Assembly: GCA_944387405.1 (NCBI GenBank) | Contig: CALXET010000003.1 | Span: 207,758 to 256,000, forward strand | Direction: 5' to 3' | DNA: 48,243 nt | From: an uncultured Clostridia bacterium | GTDB taxonomy: Bacteria; Bacillota; Clostridia; TANB77; CAG-508 | In this document: piece by piece, positions 1 through 7,105 of the stretch | How the letters are laid out: each line of letters begins with the position of its first letter | Position numbering within the stretch: the first letter of the stretch is position 1 | Notes under the pieces: generated by a model | The model's input: only the letters and a program-made list of their open reading frames with translations | What the model was told of the DNA's origin: nothing | Databases searched by the model: none | Translations under genes and position numbers: made by a program

Positions 1-23
1 TTTTGTTTCTTATGTCAACCGAA

Positions 24-52
24 TTGATTTTTATGTAAAATTGTAGTATAAT
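24..52 (+). promoter_or_regulatory. sigma-A promoter of the 179-aa unknown gene
   Basis: TTGATT (24-29) and TATAAT (47-52) are separated by exactly 17 bp. The predicted transcript starts near 59 and carries a leader of about 70 nt ending in a strong AAAGGAGGG ribosome binding site before the ATG at 128. Confidence 0.75.
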
Positions 53-127
53 TAATAGTGAATATCTGATTTTTAGATGTTCATCGCAACTACTAACCCT
101 TTCACAGCCTAAAAGGAGGGCAAAAAT

Positions 128-667
128 ATGTTAGCATTAGCAAAAAGAGGTAACATTAGACGGATGGCGGAGCTTGAAACGCCAAATATTTCTATTCCCG
201 TGATTCTGCCGGAATCCAGTGCACTTAGCAGTGATTACATCATGCAGTGCATTAATGATGGCATCTTCACAACGTCTTATCCTGCTGCAAAGATCATGTT
301 CAGAGCACAGAATATTCTTCAGATTCATCGTGATCTGAACGAACATTGCTCTACACTGTATCGCCGCAGAATGGCCGAAAAACTTGGCCGCCCGGATAGC
401 GCAGAGGTGGAATTTTATGTTCCTTCCCCTGAAAAATATGATGTGGCTCTGTTGCACTTCATCGGGCTTACGGTAGAGGAAGAAATGTATGCTCTGAGCA
501 TCACGGACGCCAACCGGAAGTTTGGAAAAGGCAACTTCATGCACATCATCTGGAAGCCGGAGGAGCTTTTCGGTGAGAAGAAGGAGTTGGCAAAGGCCAT
601 GGGAATCAGCAAACCGTCTGCAGAATTCTTTATCCCGTTCCCGTACGTGTACGGTGGACTCCGGTAA
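128..667 (+). CDS. hypothetical protein (179 aa), GC-rich orphan gene
   Basis: I do not recognise this protein. It is a soluble-looking 179-residue polypeptide with no signal peptide or membrane segment, fairly rich in charged residues, ending in an aromatic/proline stretch (FIPFPYVYGGLR). The ATG at 128 follows AAAGGAGGG at an ideal distance. The gene is a self-contained unit with its own promoter (24-52) and a strong terminator (689-722). Its base composition is unlike the surrounding genes: positions 481-540 are 28/60 G+C, against about 22% in a line of the nearby methyltransferase gene, and it uses codons such as CGG and CTG. This suggests horizontal acquisition. The call as a real gene is firm; no function is proposed. 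Confidence 0.8.
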   Translation: MLALAKRGNIRRMAELETPNISIPVILPESSALSSDYIMQCINDGIFTTSYPAAKIMFRAQNILQIHRDLNEHCSTLYRRRMAEKLGRPDSAEVEFYVPSPEKYDVALLHFIGLTVEEEMYALSITDANRKFGKGNFMHIIWKPEELFGEKKELAKAMGISKPSAEFFIPFPYVYGGLR

Positions 668-688
668 AGTTTTCTCATGAGTAGTTGG

Positions 689-722
689 CGGGACTCGGCG
701 TGTGCCGGGTCCCGTTTCTTTT
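689..722 (+). terminator. intrinsic terminator after the 179-aa unknown gene
   Basis: An 11-bp stem with one G-U pair (689-699 with 704-714) closes a GTGT loop and is followed by TTTCTTTTT. It is among the most GC-rich hairpins in the window. Confidence 0.9.
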
Positions 723-817
723 TATTAATATTAATATTTATATTATTATGCTTTTACATTAATTAATCATTTTATTCATAATTTACAATTTCAATTTTCT
801 AATTTGCTTTTTATTTT

Positions 818-2068
818 TTAAAATCCTGTTTTAGGTAATTTCTTTTCACTAACTTCTCTTGTTGTAATATTTATTTTATTATTTGTTATACTTATTAATT
901 TCTCTTCCCCATATTCTATGTTAAATTCGATTAATTTTTCATTTTTTTCATATCCTTCAGGCGCTTTTATCTCTTCTATATAATATTTTCCTGGAAGAAT
1001 TCCTTCTATAGTAACTAAACCGTTTTCATCAACTGTTATATTTTCATATATAATATCTTTATTTTTATCATATACATTAAATATTGCTCCATCTAATTTC
1101 TCATTTGTTTCATAAGAAATCTTTTCAATAGTAACTGTTGTTGGATTTTTAGGATAATCTATTTTGCTATTTTTAGTTGTTATTTCATATGATACTCCAG
1201 CTAAAGCGTAATCTTGCAAAGTACTATTTGGTGCCTTTCCATAAAGTACTGGTTTTGTATCCAAATTTGCATCAACTAATATATTAAATTCTCCTTCACT
1301 TTCTAATTTATCTATTGGAATTAATACTTTAAATCTAACATTATTTTTAAAAATCACGTTTTCTTTATTACTTAAATCTGTAATTTTAATTCCAGTTATA
1401 TTTGTACCATCTAATTTTAAATTAACTTTATTAATATTAATATCTGATTCTATTTTAAAAGATTTACTTATATATTTTTTATCGATTTTATCCACATTCC
1501 ATTTTTTATCTACTTCTTCTATAGTAATATTTGGTTCTTTATATGTTTCATTACTACTTTTTGCAGTATCAACTATTTTTCTTATTGCATTTAAAGTTCT
1601 TTTTCCAGCTTCTCCTATTGGTTTAAATTTTTTATCTATATCATAATCATATAATATGCAATAAACAGCCATTTTTGTAGCAGTATAGGCTTCATCTATA
1701 TCTTTTACTCCTAACGTTTCTAAACTTTTATATGGATACCCATTAATTATAACTTTTCTCACTAATTCATTATCTACAACTTTATCTATTGTAACAGAAT
1801 ATCCTTCTACTTTTCCTACACCATCTAACTCTTTATTTAGGCAATATGCTGGATATTCCTTTCCATCATTTTTATAAAAAACTTTAGCAACTACTATAGT
1901 TCCTCCTGTTGGAATGTTTATTAGCAGGCTTTTACAATTACCTTTAGAATATAAATTAGCTTTTTCTATACTAAACTCTTTTGCATATAAATTATTATTT
2001 ATAAAACATAAAATTGATGTAATAAGTAATAAGACAGATATAAATTTAATTATTTTTCTATTATGCAT
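818..2068 (-). CDS. exported surface protein: degenerate TQxA thioester domain, CnaB domain, terminal LPKTGF
   Basis: A signal peptide spans residues 1-29 (hydrophobic 8-25, cleavage after LYA). Residues about 40-300 resemble the TQxA/thioester adhesin fold: Cys76 in AYCLN matches the thioester cysteine, but the expected T-Q-x-A motif reads T131-K132-M133-A134, so the bond-forming Gln is Lys. Residues about 310-400 form a CnaB/SpaA-type domain with candidate isopeptide residues Lys316 and Glu365/366 (YYIEEIKAPEGY). The protein stops directly after the sorting motif LPKTGF (411-416), without the hydrophobic segment and basic tail needed to hold a substrate in the membrane. It lies 18 bp downstream of a sortase gene and is probably co-transcribed with it. 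An anchored or polymerising adhesin is the family role; whether this copy can be anchored is doubtful. Confidence 0.85.
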   Translation of the reverse strand: MHNRKIIKFISVLLLITSILCFINNNLYAKEFSIEKANLYSKGNCKSLLINIPTGGTIVVAKVFYKNDGKEYPAYCLNKELDGVGKVEGYSVTIDKVVDNELVRKVIINGYPYKSLETLGVKDIDEAYTATKMAVYCILYDYDIDKKFKPIGEAGKRTLNAIRKIVDTAKSSNETYKEPNITIEEVDKKWNVDKIDKKYISKSFKIESDININKVNLKLDGTNITGIKITDLSNKENVIFKNNVRFKVLIPIDKLESEGEFNILVDANLDTKPVLYGKAPNSTLQDYALAGVSYEITTKNSKIDYPKNPTTVTIEKISYETNEKLDGAIFNVYDKNKDIIYENITVDENGLVTIEGILPGKYYIEEIKAPEGYEKNEKLIEFNIEYGEEKLISITNNKINITTREVSEKKLPKTGF

Positions 2069-2086
2069 TTTCCCTCTCTTTCTATT

Positions 2087-2695
2087 TTACATATCTTCAC
2101 TATTATATATTTTTTTCGCTTTTATACATCTTCTATATTCATCTTTATTCTCTACACAAGTAATTAGTGTTAATTCATTTTTTTTATTTTCTAGCACAGT
2201 CCAATCAGTATCTAATATTATTCTTTTTTCATAAACTTCATAAATATATTTTTTTCCATTATAGAAATAGTTAATTCTATCTCCTAATTTTAAATTTTTA
2301 ATATTTTGAAAGTAGTTAACCTTATACCCTCTATTATGTGCAGCAAGACCAATATTACCTGTCTCTTTTTTTGTATTTTCAAAATGTCCTATATATTTAT
2401 TTAAAGTATTCTGATCAGTTCCTTCTGATATTTTTGCTTTTAAATTAATTGAATCAATCTCTAATCTCCATTCTTTGTCTATCGCTTTATTTTTACTATT
2501 TTCACTTTTCATAAATTTATAACTTTTATTAATCTTATCTGCTCTTTTATAAAAATAATCGATAGAAGAATTATTGCTCTTATATGTATCTATTCCTAGT
2601 CCTAAAAATTTAAAATCAACTTTAGAATATATAAATATAAAAGTTAAAACCACTAATAATGAAAATATTATTGAAATTTTGTTTATTTTATACAC
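2087..2695 (-). CDS. sortase (class uncertain, D-like)
   Basis: A 202-residue membrane-bound transpeptidase that cuts LPxTG-type signals and joins substrates to the wall or to each other. An N-terminal anchor (residues 8-25) is followed by the sortase domain. The catalytic triad is visible: His120 in LAAHNRG, Cys180 in LTLITC, and Arg188/189 eight to nine residues later (YRRC). The length and single N-terminal anchor fit small class D or unclassified clostridial sortases. The start is a GTG with GAGGTGG about 14 nt upstream, longer than usual, so the exact start is uncertain. The next gene downstream encodes an LPKTGF protein, its likely partner. Confidence 0.9.
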   Translation of the reverse strand: MYKINKISIIFSLLVVLTFIFIYSKVDFKFLGLGIDTYKSNNSSIDYFYKRADKINKSYKFMKSENSKNKAIDKEWRLEIDSINLKAKISEGTDQNTLNKYIGHFENTKKETGNIGLAAHNRGYKVNYFQNIKNLKLGDRINYFYNGKKYIYEVYEKRIILDTDWTVLENKKNELTLITCVENKDEYRRCIKAKKIYNSEDM

Positions 2696-2743
2696 TTAAA
2701 TTCTTTAAACCACCTCTTTTTTCTAGGTAAATTTGCATTTTTA

Positions 2744-2752
2744 TGTTATAAT
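2744..2752 (+). promoter_or_regulatory. extended -10 promoter element of the SH3/GH25-like gene
   Basis: TGTTATAAT matches the extended -10 form TGnTATAAT. No good -35 hexamer lies 16-18 bp upstream. The transcript would start near 2759. Confidence 0.6.
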
Positions 2753-2779
2753 ATTAATAAGGATTCATATGAAAGTAGC

Positions 2780-2798
2780 AGTGCCGAAAGGAGGCATT
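2780..2798 (+). promoter_or_regulatory. ribosome binding site inside a small hairpin
   Basis: AGTGCC (2780-2785) can pair with GGCATT (2793-2798), including one G-U, around the loop GAAAGGA. The Shine-Dalgarno core GAAAGGAGG lies in the loop and the 3' arm, so the hairpin would compete with ribosome binding for the ATG at 2804. Confidence 0.45.
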
Positions 2799-2803
2799 AT
2801 TTT

Positions 2804-3709
2804 ATGGCAAGAAAAATACTAAATGCCATATGGAACCTTGCAAAAGGAATTATTATCATTGTTGTGATAATATTCTCTCTTTTGTACGTGATGGACCAAA
2901 ATGAACCTGGTTCATCAGCCTTAATTACAAAAGACTGTAAGGTATACGAAGATCCTGCTGCTGGTATAGAGTCTGATAGAACTCTATCAGCATGTAATGT
3001 GGTAGAAAAGATTGGAGATCCTAATTCGTATGGGTATACGAAGATTCGGTTTTATGAATCAGAAATAGGATACGTTCCATCTTATCTCGTACTGGACACA
3101 TCAGCACTTTTGCCATCTGAAATTTCTGATGCAACTCGTGTTGCAAAAGTAAACTTAGATAGAATGGATATGTCCGATTCCGATGAAGATACCACATGCA
3201 AAATACTTCGCGACTTAGTTCGCGATCAGGAGGAAACACCAATAAGTGGTGTATATGTGTCAGTAAATAAGGAAAGAAAAGGAGTTTCGCTTCTTACTTC
3301 TACTTTAGAGAATCTTCACATACCGTATGGGTATTTTGTAAAATGTGATGATTTTTCTAGCACTCAGGAGCTAATAGATTTAGTTTCTGAAGAATTAGTA
3401 GATACAGAAACAAAGTATAACATTCTTCCTTTGACATTCGACCTTACTGGCAGCAGATTCTCTGAATCTGTGATAAAAAATAAATTTTCGGAAGATATTG
3501 CATTTTCCGGAGTCCGCTCTGGAAATAACTACTGGAGCATCATGCACGAGGAAAGCGCAGATGATGAGTTTACATCCAGTAATAATTTTGCGATCGAAAT
3601 CGAATATGAAAATGATGATGCAGAAGAATATATATCTCTTGTGCATCTCAATAATGAATCCTTACTTTTTTCGGGAATTCTCGAAAAATACAATACTATA
3701 ACAGAATAG
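2804..3709 (+). CDS. membrane-anchored protein with SH3-like and degenerate GH25-like domain
   Basis: A 301-residue protein with a single N-terminal membrane segment (12-30) and an extracellular remainder. Residues about 40-97 look like a bacterial SH3 domain (DCKVYEDPAAG, then YTKIRFYESEIGYVPSYL). From about 145 on, the pattern GVYVSVNKE, IPYGYFVKC and ILPLTFDLTG resembles the strand order of GH25 lysozymes. The usual catalytic Asp-x-Glu reads Asp-Leu-Thr, so it is probably not a working muramidase. The GH25 link is inference from pattern only. The gene has its own promoter, an RBS hairpin and a strong terminator, and is more GC-rich than its neighbours. Likely horizontally acquired; role unknown, perhaps wall binding. 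Confidence 0.75.
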   Translation: MARKILNAIWNLAKGIIIIVVIIFSLLYVMDQNEPGSSALITKDCKVYEDPAAGIESDRTLSACNVVEKIGDPNSYGYTKIRFYESEIGYVPSYLVLDTSALLPSEISDATRVAKVNLDRMDMSDSDEDTTCKILRDLVRDQEETPISGVYVSVNKERKGVSLLTSTLENLHIPYGYFVKCDDFSSTQELIDLVSEELVDTETKYNILPLTFDLTGSRFSESVIKNKFSEDIAFSGVRSGNNYWSIMHEESADDEFTSSNNFAIEIEYENDDAEEYISLVHLNNESLLFSGILEKYNTITE

Positions 3710-3718
3710 CTGCTACTG

Positions 3719-3747
3719 GCGGGGGAATCTTTCCCCCTGCTTTTTTT
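3719..3747 (+). terminator. intrinsic terminator after the SH3/GH25-like gene
   Basis: GC-GGGGGAA (3719-3727) pairs with TTCCCCC-(T)-GC (3731-3740) around a TCT loop, with one bulged T, followed by seven Ts. Confidence 0.9.
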
Positions 3748-3782
3748 ATTTAATTAATATTTAAACATTTAATCTTTGGGAT

Positions 3783-3840
3783 TTTAAATCGACCTAAGGA
3801 CTAGATCTTAGATAAAATTGCAATTTTATGTAGATTTAAA
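3783..3840. repeat. nested inverted repeats forming a three-way junction, in the 316-base gap 3710-4025
   Basis: The outer arms TTTAAATC (3783-3790) and GATTTAAA (3833-3840) are perfect complements. They enclose two further hairpins: CTAAG/CTTAG (3794-3798 with 3807-3811) and the 18-bp perfect palindrome ATAAAATTGCAATTTTAT (3812-3829). The fold resembles a small cloverleaf. The gap otherwise holds the terminator of the gene to its left and the promoter of the gene to its right; I see no gene in it. Confidence 0.5.
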
Positions 3841-3967
3841 GTAAATAAATAGTAATACTTTTTTCATGTATTGTAAAGCTTTTTTCATCTTACTGTTTCG
3901 AGCTTTTTCGACTTTTCAAATATTATACTATATATATTAATTTTTTATATTGTTTTTCAGAAAAATG

Positions 3968-3976
3968 TGATATAAT
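3968..3976 (+). promoter_or_regulatory. extended -10 promoter element of the DUF4364 gene
   Basis: TGATATAAT is a good extended -10. A TTGTTT at 3950-3955 is only 15 bp upstream and is a weak -35 candidate. The leader would be about 50 nt. Confidence 0.6.
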
Positions 3977-4034
3977 ATATTACACTTATATAAAAACTTT
4001 TATATAAAATTTTTTTGTTTATGGGATGGTAAAA

Positions 4035-4571
4035 ATGAAACTTGCAACAGACAATTCGACTTTGGCTGAAAATAAATTATTAGTATTATACATCTTAAAT
4101 AAAGTAGGAAAGCCTATTAGCCAAAAAGCTTTATTAGAATTAATTGTTTCAATTACAGAAATGAATTATTTTTATTATCAACAATTCCTTTTAGATTTAA
4201 TTGAAAATAAATATGTTATTTCTTATGAAAAAGATGAAGAAATACTTTATATGATAACCCCTGAAGGTAAAAGGGCAATCGAACTTACAGCTGATATGAT
4301 TCCTGGAATACTTACTTTGCAAGTAGATAACTCTTTAAAATCTAATTTAGATGATATAGAAAATAAGTTTTCAATCTCCTCTGATTTTATTCCTATAGAT
4401 GATAATCATTTTACTGTAAAGTGCAAAATAATCGAAAATAATAACATAATGTTTGAAGTGCAAACTTTTGCTGGATCAAAAGAACAAGCAAAAACAATTG
4501 TTGATAATTGGAATAATAATGCAGAAGATATTTATCCAAAAATACTTGAACTTCTTACAGAAAAAAAATAG
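4035..4571 (+). CDS. DUF4364 family protein, winged-helix-like regulator
   Basis: This matches the clostridial DUF4364 family. The N-terminal half (NSTLAENKLLVLYILNKVGK onward) reads as a winged-helix DNA-binding domain, with helices up to about residue 60 and a wing around EEILYMITPEGK. The second half is an alpha/beta domain (FTVKCKIIENNNIMFEVQTF). Members are predicted transcription regulators of unknown target. I place the start at 4035, where GGGATGG lies 5 nt upstream; the in-frame ATG at 4026 has no visible ribosome binding site. The gene is AT-rich like the host genes, stands alone between two GC-rich single-gene units, and ends in a bidirectional terminator. Confidence 0.8.
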   Translation: MKLATDNSTLAENKLLVLYILNKVGKPISQKALLELIVSITEMNYFYYQQFLLDLIENKYVISYEKDEEILYMITPEGKRAIELTADMIPGILTLQVDNSLKSNLDDIENKFSISSDFIPIDDNHFTVKCKIIENNNIMFEVQTFAGSKEQAKTIVDNWNNNAEDIYPKILELLTEKK

Positions 4572-4614
4572 CAGCGTTTAGAGATTTTGTTTTTCTCTAT
4601 CCGCTGCTTTTTTT
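4570..4614. terminator. bidirectional terminator between convergent genes
   Basis: AGCAGCG (4570-4576) pairs with CGCTGCT (4602-4608), with an inner stem TAGAGA/TCTCTA (4579-4584 with 4594-4599). Ts follow on the plus side (4608-4614), and an A-run lies on the left (4561-4568), so it can stop transcription from both directions. Confidence 0.85.
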
Positions 4615-4616
4615 GA

Positions 4617-5816
4617 CTATTTTATAGTCTTATAGATATAGCGTGAGTACGCTATAATTACTGCGCCGATTACAACCAAGAATATCTGTAGAGCCAGAAT
4701 CCCTACAAACACTCTGCTACACATAAGTAGCGCGCAGAAACCGGAAACTCTTCCAGCTGCTAGGAACATCTCAGTTAAACTTTGGTGCTCAGCGTCAAAT
4801 CCTGAAAAAACTCTTTTGTCGAGGCTTTCATACCGTGCATACCCGTTTAATGTTGTCAAGATACAAATGAATACCGCACTTACGAGCTTATACACTATGA
4901 ACGTTCCTCTTGTAACATTCATTGCAAATATTATGACTACTATACTTGGTACAATAGCAGCTACAATGACTGCTTTTTTCATTCTCTCTGGCTTGTAGAA
5001 TCGCCTTACTGACCATGTGATAATTACACTGCTAAATGCAAAAATTGTGCTCAATACTCCAAGATTAAATGATGTCTCATAGAGCATCAAAATCAAGATG
5101 GTCACAATCCTGTCAAGAACTGATGTTACAATACCGTTGCAAAACGATATTTTGTAAAAGTTTTTAACAGCTTTGCCCTCCCTTGTTTCTCTAACCTTCT
5201 TAATAAATGCTTTTAGGTTGTATTTTTTTGGCTCCTCTTTAGCATCTTTTATAAAGAAAGTTATCATAATCTGTACTGCTATCAGAATAAGCACAAACCC
5301 AGTCATCTTTGTAAATGATGCAACATTTAAATATGCACCAATAGTAACCGGGAATACGATACTTACTATGCTAACAGTAATGCTTGAAGCTGTGCAGTAT
5401 TCTTTTATCACACTTCCTTCTTCATTGCTGGTGTTGATCCCAATCAGATTAGAAATTGGTGAATAGTAACACCCTTGTGCAAGTCCAAAGATGATTGCTA
5501 GAACTTGATAGTACTCAATTACTCTTTCTTCAAGGGACATGATTAAAATAAGTACAACCGCATTAAGTACTATTCCTGTCCGAAGTGTCGCTTTGCTATG
5601 TTTCTTGCTGAAGTTTCCAAATATCACAAACGAAAATGCAATCATTATGTATACTCGGATGTAATATTTAGCTATAACCTCAGTTGAGTTACTTGCAAGT
5701 TCATAGAATCTTGCTACCAAGAACGTATGAAAGTACACGTCCATGATGCTCATAAGAGCACCAATCATAATAAGTGCCACCGCTGTTTTTGTTAATTTGC
5801 TCCGTTTTCTTTTCAT
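4617..5816 (-). CDS. MFS-type transporter, 12 membrane segments
   Basis: A 399-residue polytopic protein with about twelve hydrophobic segments in two halves of six, separated by a basic, charged cytoplasmic loop at about 190-218 (KDAKEEPKKYNLKAFIKKV). This is the layout of major facilitator superfamily carriers; it may belong to the YqgE-like group, but I cannot name a substrate. The start ATG at 5816 follows GAGGGGT. A TTGAAT-17-TATAAT promoter lies upstream, and the gene shares the terminator at 4570-4614 with DUF4364. Composition is more GC-rich than host genes, suggesting acquisition. It is monocistronic. Confidence 0.85.
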   Translation of the reverse strand: MKRKRSKLTKTAVALIMIGALMSIMDVYFHTFLVARFYELASNSTEVIAKYYIRVYIMIAFSFVIFGNFSKKHSKATLRTGIVLNAVVLILIMSLEERVIEYYQVLAIIFGLAQGCYYSPISNLIGINTSNEEGSVIKEYCTASSITVSIVSIVFPVTIGAYLNVASFTKMTGFVLILIAVQIMITFFIKDAKEEPKKYNLKAFIKKVRETREGKAVKNFYKISFCNGIVTSVLDRIVTILILMLYETSFNLGVLSTIFAFSSVIITWSVRRFYKPERMKKAVIVAAIVPSIVVIIFAMNVTRGTFIVYKLVSAVFICILTTLNGYARYESLDKRVFSGFDAEHQSLTEMFLAAGRVSGFCALLMCSRVFVGILALQIFLVVIGAVIIAYSRYIYKTIK

Positions 5817-5865
5817 ATAGTACCCCTCTCTTTTCCAGTTATTTTAAGGAATGTTGCTATATTTA

Positions 5866-5894
5866 ATTATATCATTTTTTAAAATATTATTCAA
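5866..5894 (-). promoter_or_regulatory. sigma-A promoter of the MFS gene
   Basis: On the minus strand, TTGAAT (5894-5889) and TATAAT (5871-5866) are 17 bp apart, and TGA directly precedes the -10 (extended -10). Confidence 0.75.
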
Positions 5895-5923
5895 ATTATG
5901 TAAATTTTAAAAAGTGAAAAAAA

Positions 5924-5945
5924 AGAAGTATTTTTATCTACTTCT
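5924..5945 (-). terminator. terminator of the Arg-rich protein gene
   Basis: AGAAGTA (5924-5930) pairs with TACTTCT (5939-5945); on the minus strand the hairpin is followed by eight Ts. It overlaps the last codons of the gene. Confidence 0.75.
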
Positions 5946-6239
5946 TCCTCTACCTCTTCCTCTTGAACTTCTACCAAAATCCATTGTTCTACTTCTTTGT
6001 TTAGTTCTTTCTCTTTCGCGAATTCTCTGTCTTTCTAGCAATCTATCAGATCTATAAAGCTGTCTTACTGTTGTTACTCTTACTAGTATATCTACTGAAT
6101 TAATATATTCTTTACTTACTAGACAATCTGGATATTCTATTCTCTTTTTCTTCGCATAAGCTTCTGCTTCTTGATCCATAATTTTGACATCATCGTAGTT
6201 TTTTCTATAAAATACTTTTCTTTCTAATTCTTCTTCCAT
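5934..6239 (-). CDS. small hypothetical protein with Arg/Gly-rich tail
   Basis: A 101-residue protein I do not recognise. Residues 1-60 are charged and probably helical or mixed. From about 60 the sequence becomes strongly basic (RQRIRERERTKQRSR) and ends in an RG-repeat tail (SSRGRGRGRSR), the kind of sequence that often binds RNA. The start at 6239 follows AAAGGAA. The gene lies 48 bp downstream of the SpoU methyltransferase gene and ends in its own terminator, so it may be the last gene of the mfd-methyltransferase cluster. Link to RNA is inference from composition and neighbourhood. Confidence 0.75.
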   Translation of the reverse strand: MEEELERKVFYRKNYDDVKIMDQEAEAYAKKKRIEYPDCLVSKEYINSVDILVRVTTVRQLYRSDRLLERQRIRERERTKQRSRTMDFGRSSRGRGRGRSR

Positions 6240-6287
6240 TATAAAATTCCTTTTCTTTTTTATTTTCTTATTTAATTTGTTTTCTCA

Positions 6288-7076
6288 TTAATTTTTTAAT
6301 TTATTTCTCATAGCTTCATAAAGTATAATAGCAGTTGCTACAGAAGCATTTAAGCTTTCTGTTTTTCCTATCATAGGAATTTTCACTTTATTGTCTGCTA
6401 AATCTTGTATTTCTTTTGAAACACCATTTGCTTCATTTCCTATTACAATTGCACTTTTGCTATAATTTATATCATATATGCTATCATTTGTATCTAATGA
6501 TGTTACTATTATTTTTATTTTATGCTTCTTTAATTCTTTTACTGTCTTCACTAAATCATCACTTTCTATGATATTAATTCTAAAAATAGCACCCATTGTA
6601 GATCTGACTACTTTAGGACTAAAAACATCACTACTTCCTTTTGATATAATTACTTGTTTTAGATTTAAGCTATCTGCTGTTCTTAATATAGTTCCCATAT
6701 TTCCTGGATCTTGAATATTATCTAAAATTAAAGTTAAATTCTCATCATATTTTATTTCTTCTTTTTTATCTTCTTTTTTTATAATCGCCATTATTCCTTG
6801 AGGAGTTTTAACATCACTAATTAATTTAAATATTTTTTCACTAACATATATACAATCTAATTTTGCAATTTCATATTTAAGTTCATTATAAATAGTTCCT
6901 TCTAAATTACAATCATCACATATTATAACTTTTTCTATTTTTGCATTTTCGTTTATTGCTTCTTCTAAGAGCTTTATTCCTTCAATAATAAATTCTCTGC
7001 TTTCTTCTCTATATTTTTTCTCGCTCAATTTTCTAATATGTTTTACTATTTCATTATCTTTACTTGTAATAACCAT
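6288..7076 (-). CDS. TrmH/SpoU-family RNA 2'-O-methyltransferase
   Basis: A 262-residue SAM-dependent methyltransferase of the SPOUT class, likely acting on 23S rRNA or tRNA ribose. The N-terminal part (about 1-100) is the substrate-binding domain of the RlmB/TsnR type. The C-terminal knotted domain shows the three SpoU motifs: NIQDPGNMGTILRTAD, IVIGNEANGVS, and IPMIGKTESLNASVATAI. The length is usual for single-chain Firmicutes homologues (YsgA type). The start at 7076 follows AAAGGAGT. It sits 29 bp downstream of mfd and is probably co-transcribed. The exact target nucleotide cannot be read from sequence. Confidence 0.9.
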   Translation of the reverse strand: MVITSKDNEIVKHIRKLSEKKYREESREFIIEGIKLLEEAINENAKIEKVIICDDCNLEGTIYNELKYEIAKLDCIYVSEKIFKLISDVKTPQGIMAIIKKEDKKEEIKYDENLTLILDNIQDPGNMGTILRTADSLNLKQVIISKGSSDVFSPKVVRSTMGAIFRINIIESDDLVKTVKELKKHKIKIIVTSLDTNDSIYDINYSKSAIVIGNEANGVSKEIQDLADNKVKIPMIGKTESLNASVATAIILYEAMRNKLKN

Positions 7077-7105
7077 ATTAACTCCTTTTTAAAATTATTT
7101 ATAAA

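Noticed and set aside
137..544. Antisense reading frame of 135 residues opposite the 179-residue gene
   Set aside because: No ribosome binding site, unusual composition, and fully inside a gene with promoter, ribosome binding site and terminator on the other strand.
818..2695. Idea that a frameshift hides the missing membrane tail of the LPKTGF protein
   Set aside because: The downstream 60 bases give no hydrophobic stretch in any frame.
3905..3915. Possible Spo0A box (TTCGACT) upstream of the DUF4364 gene
   Set aside because: Only six of seven bases match TTCGACA and it lies well upstream of the promoter; chance matches are expected.
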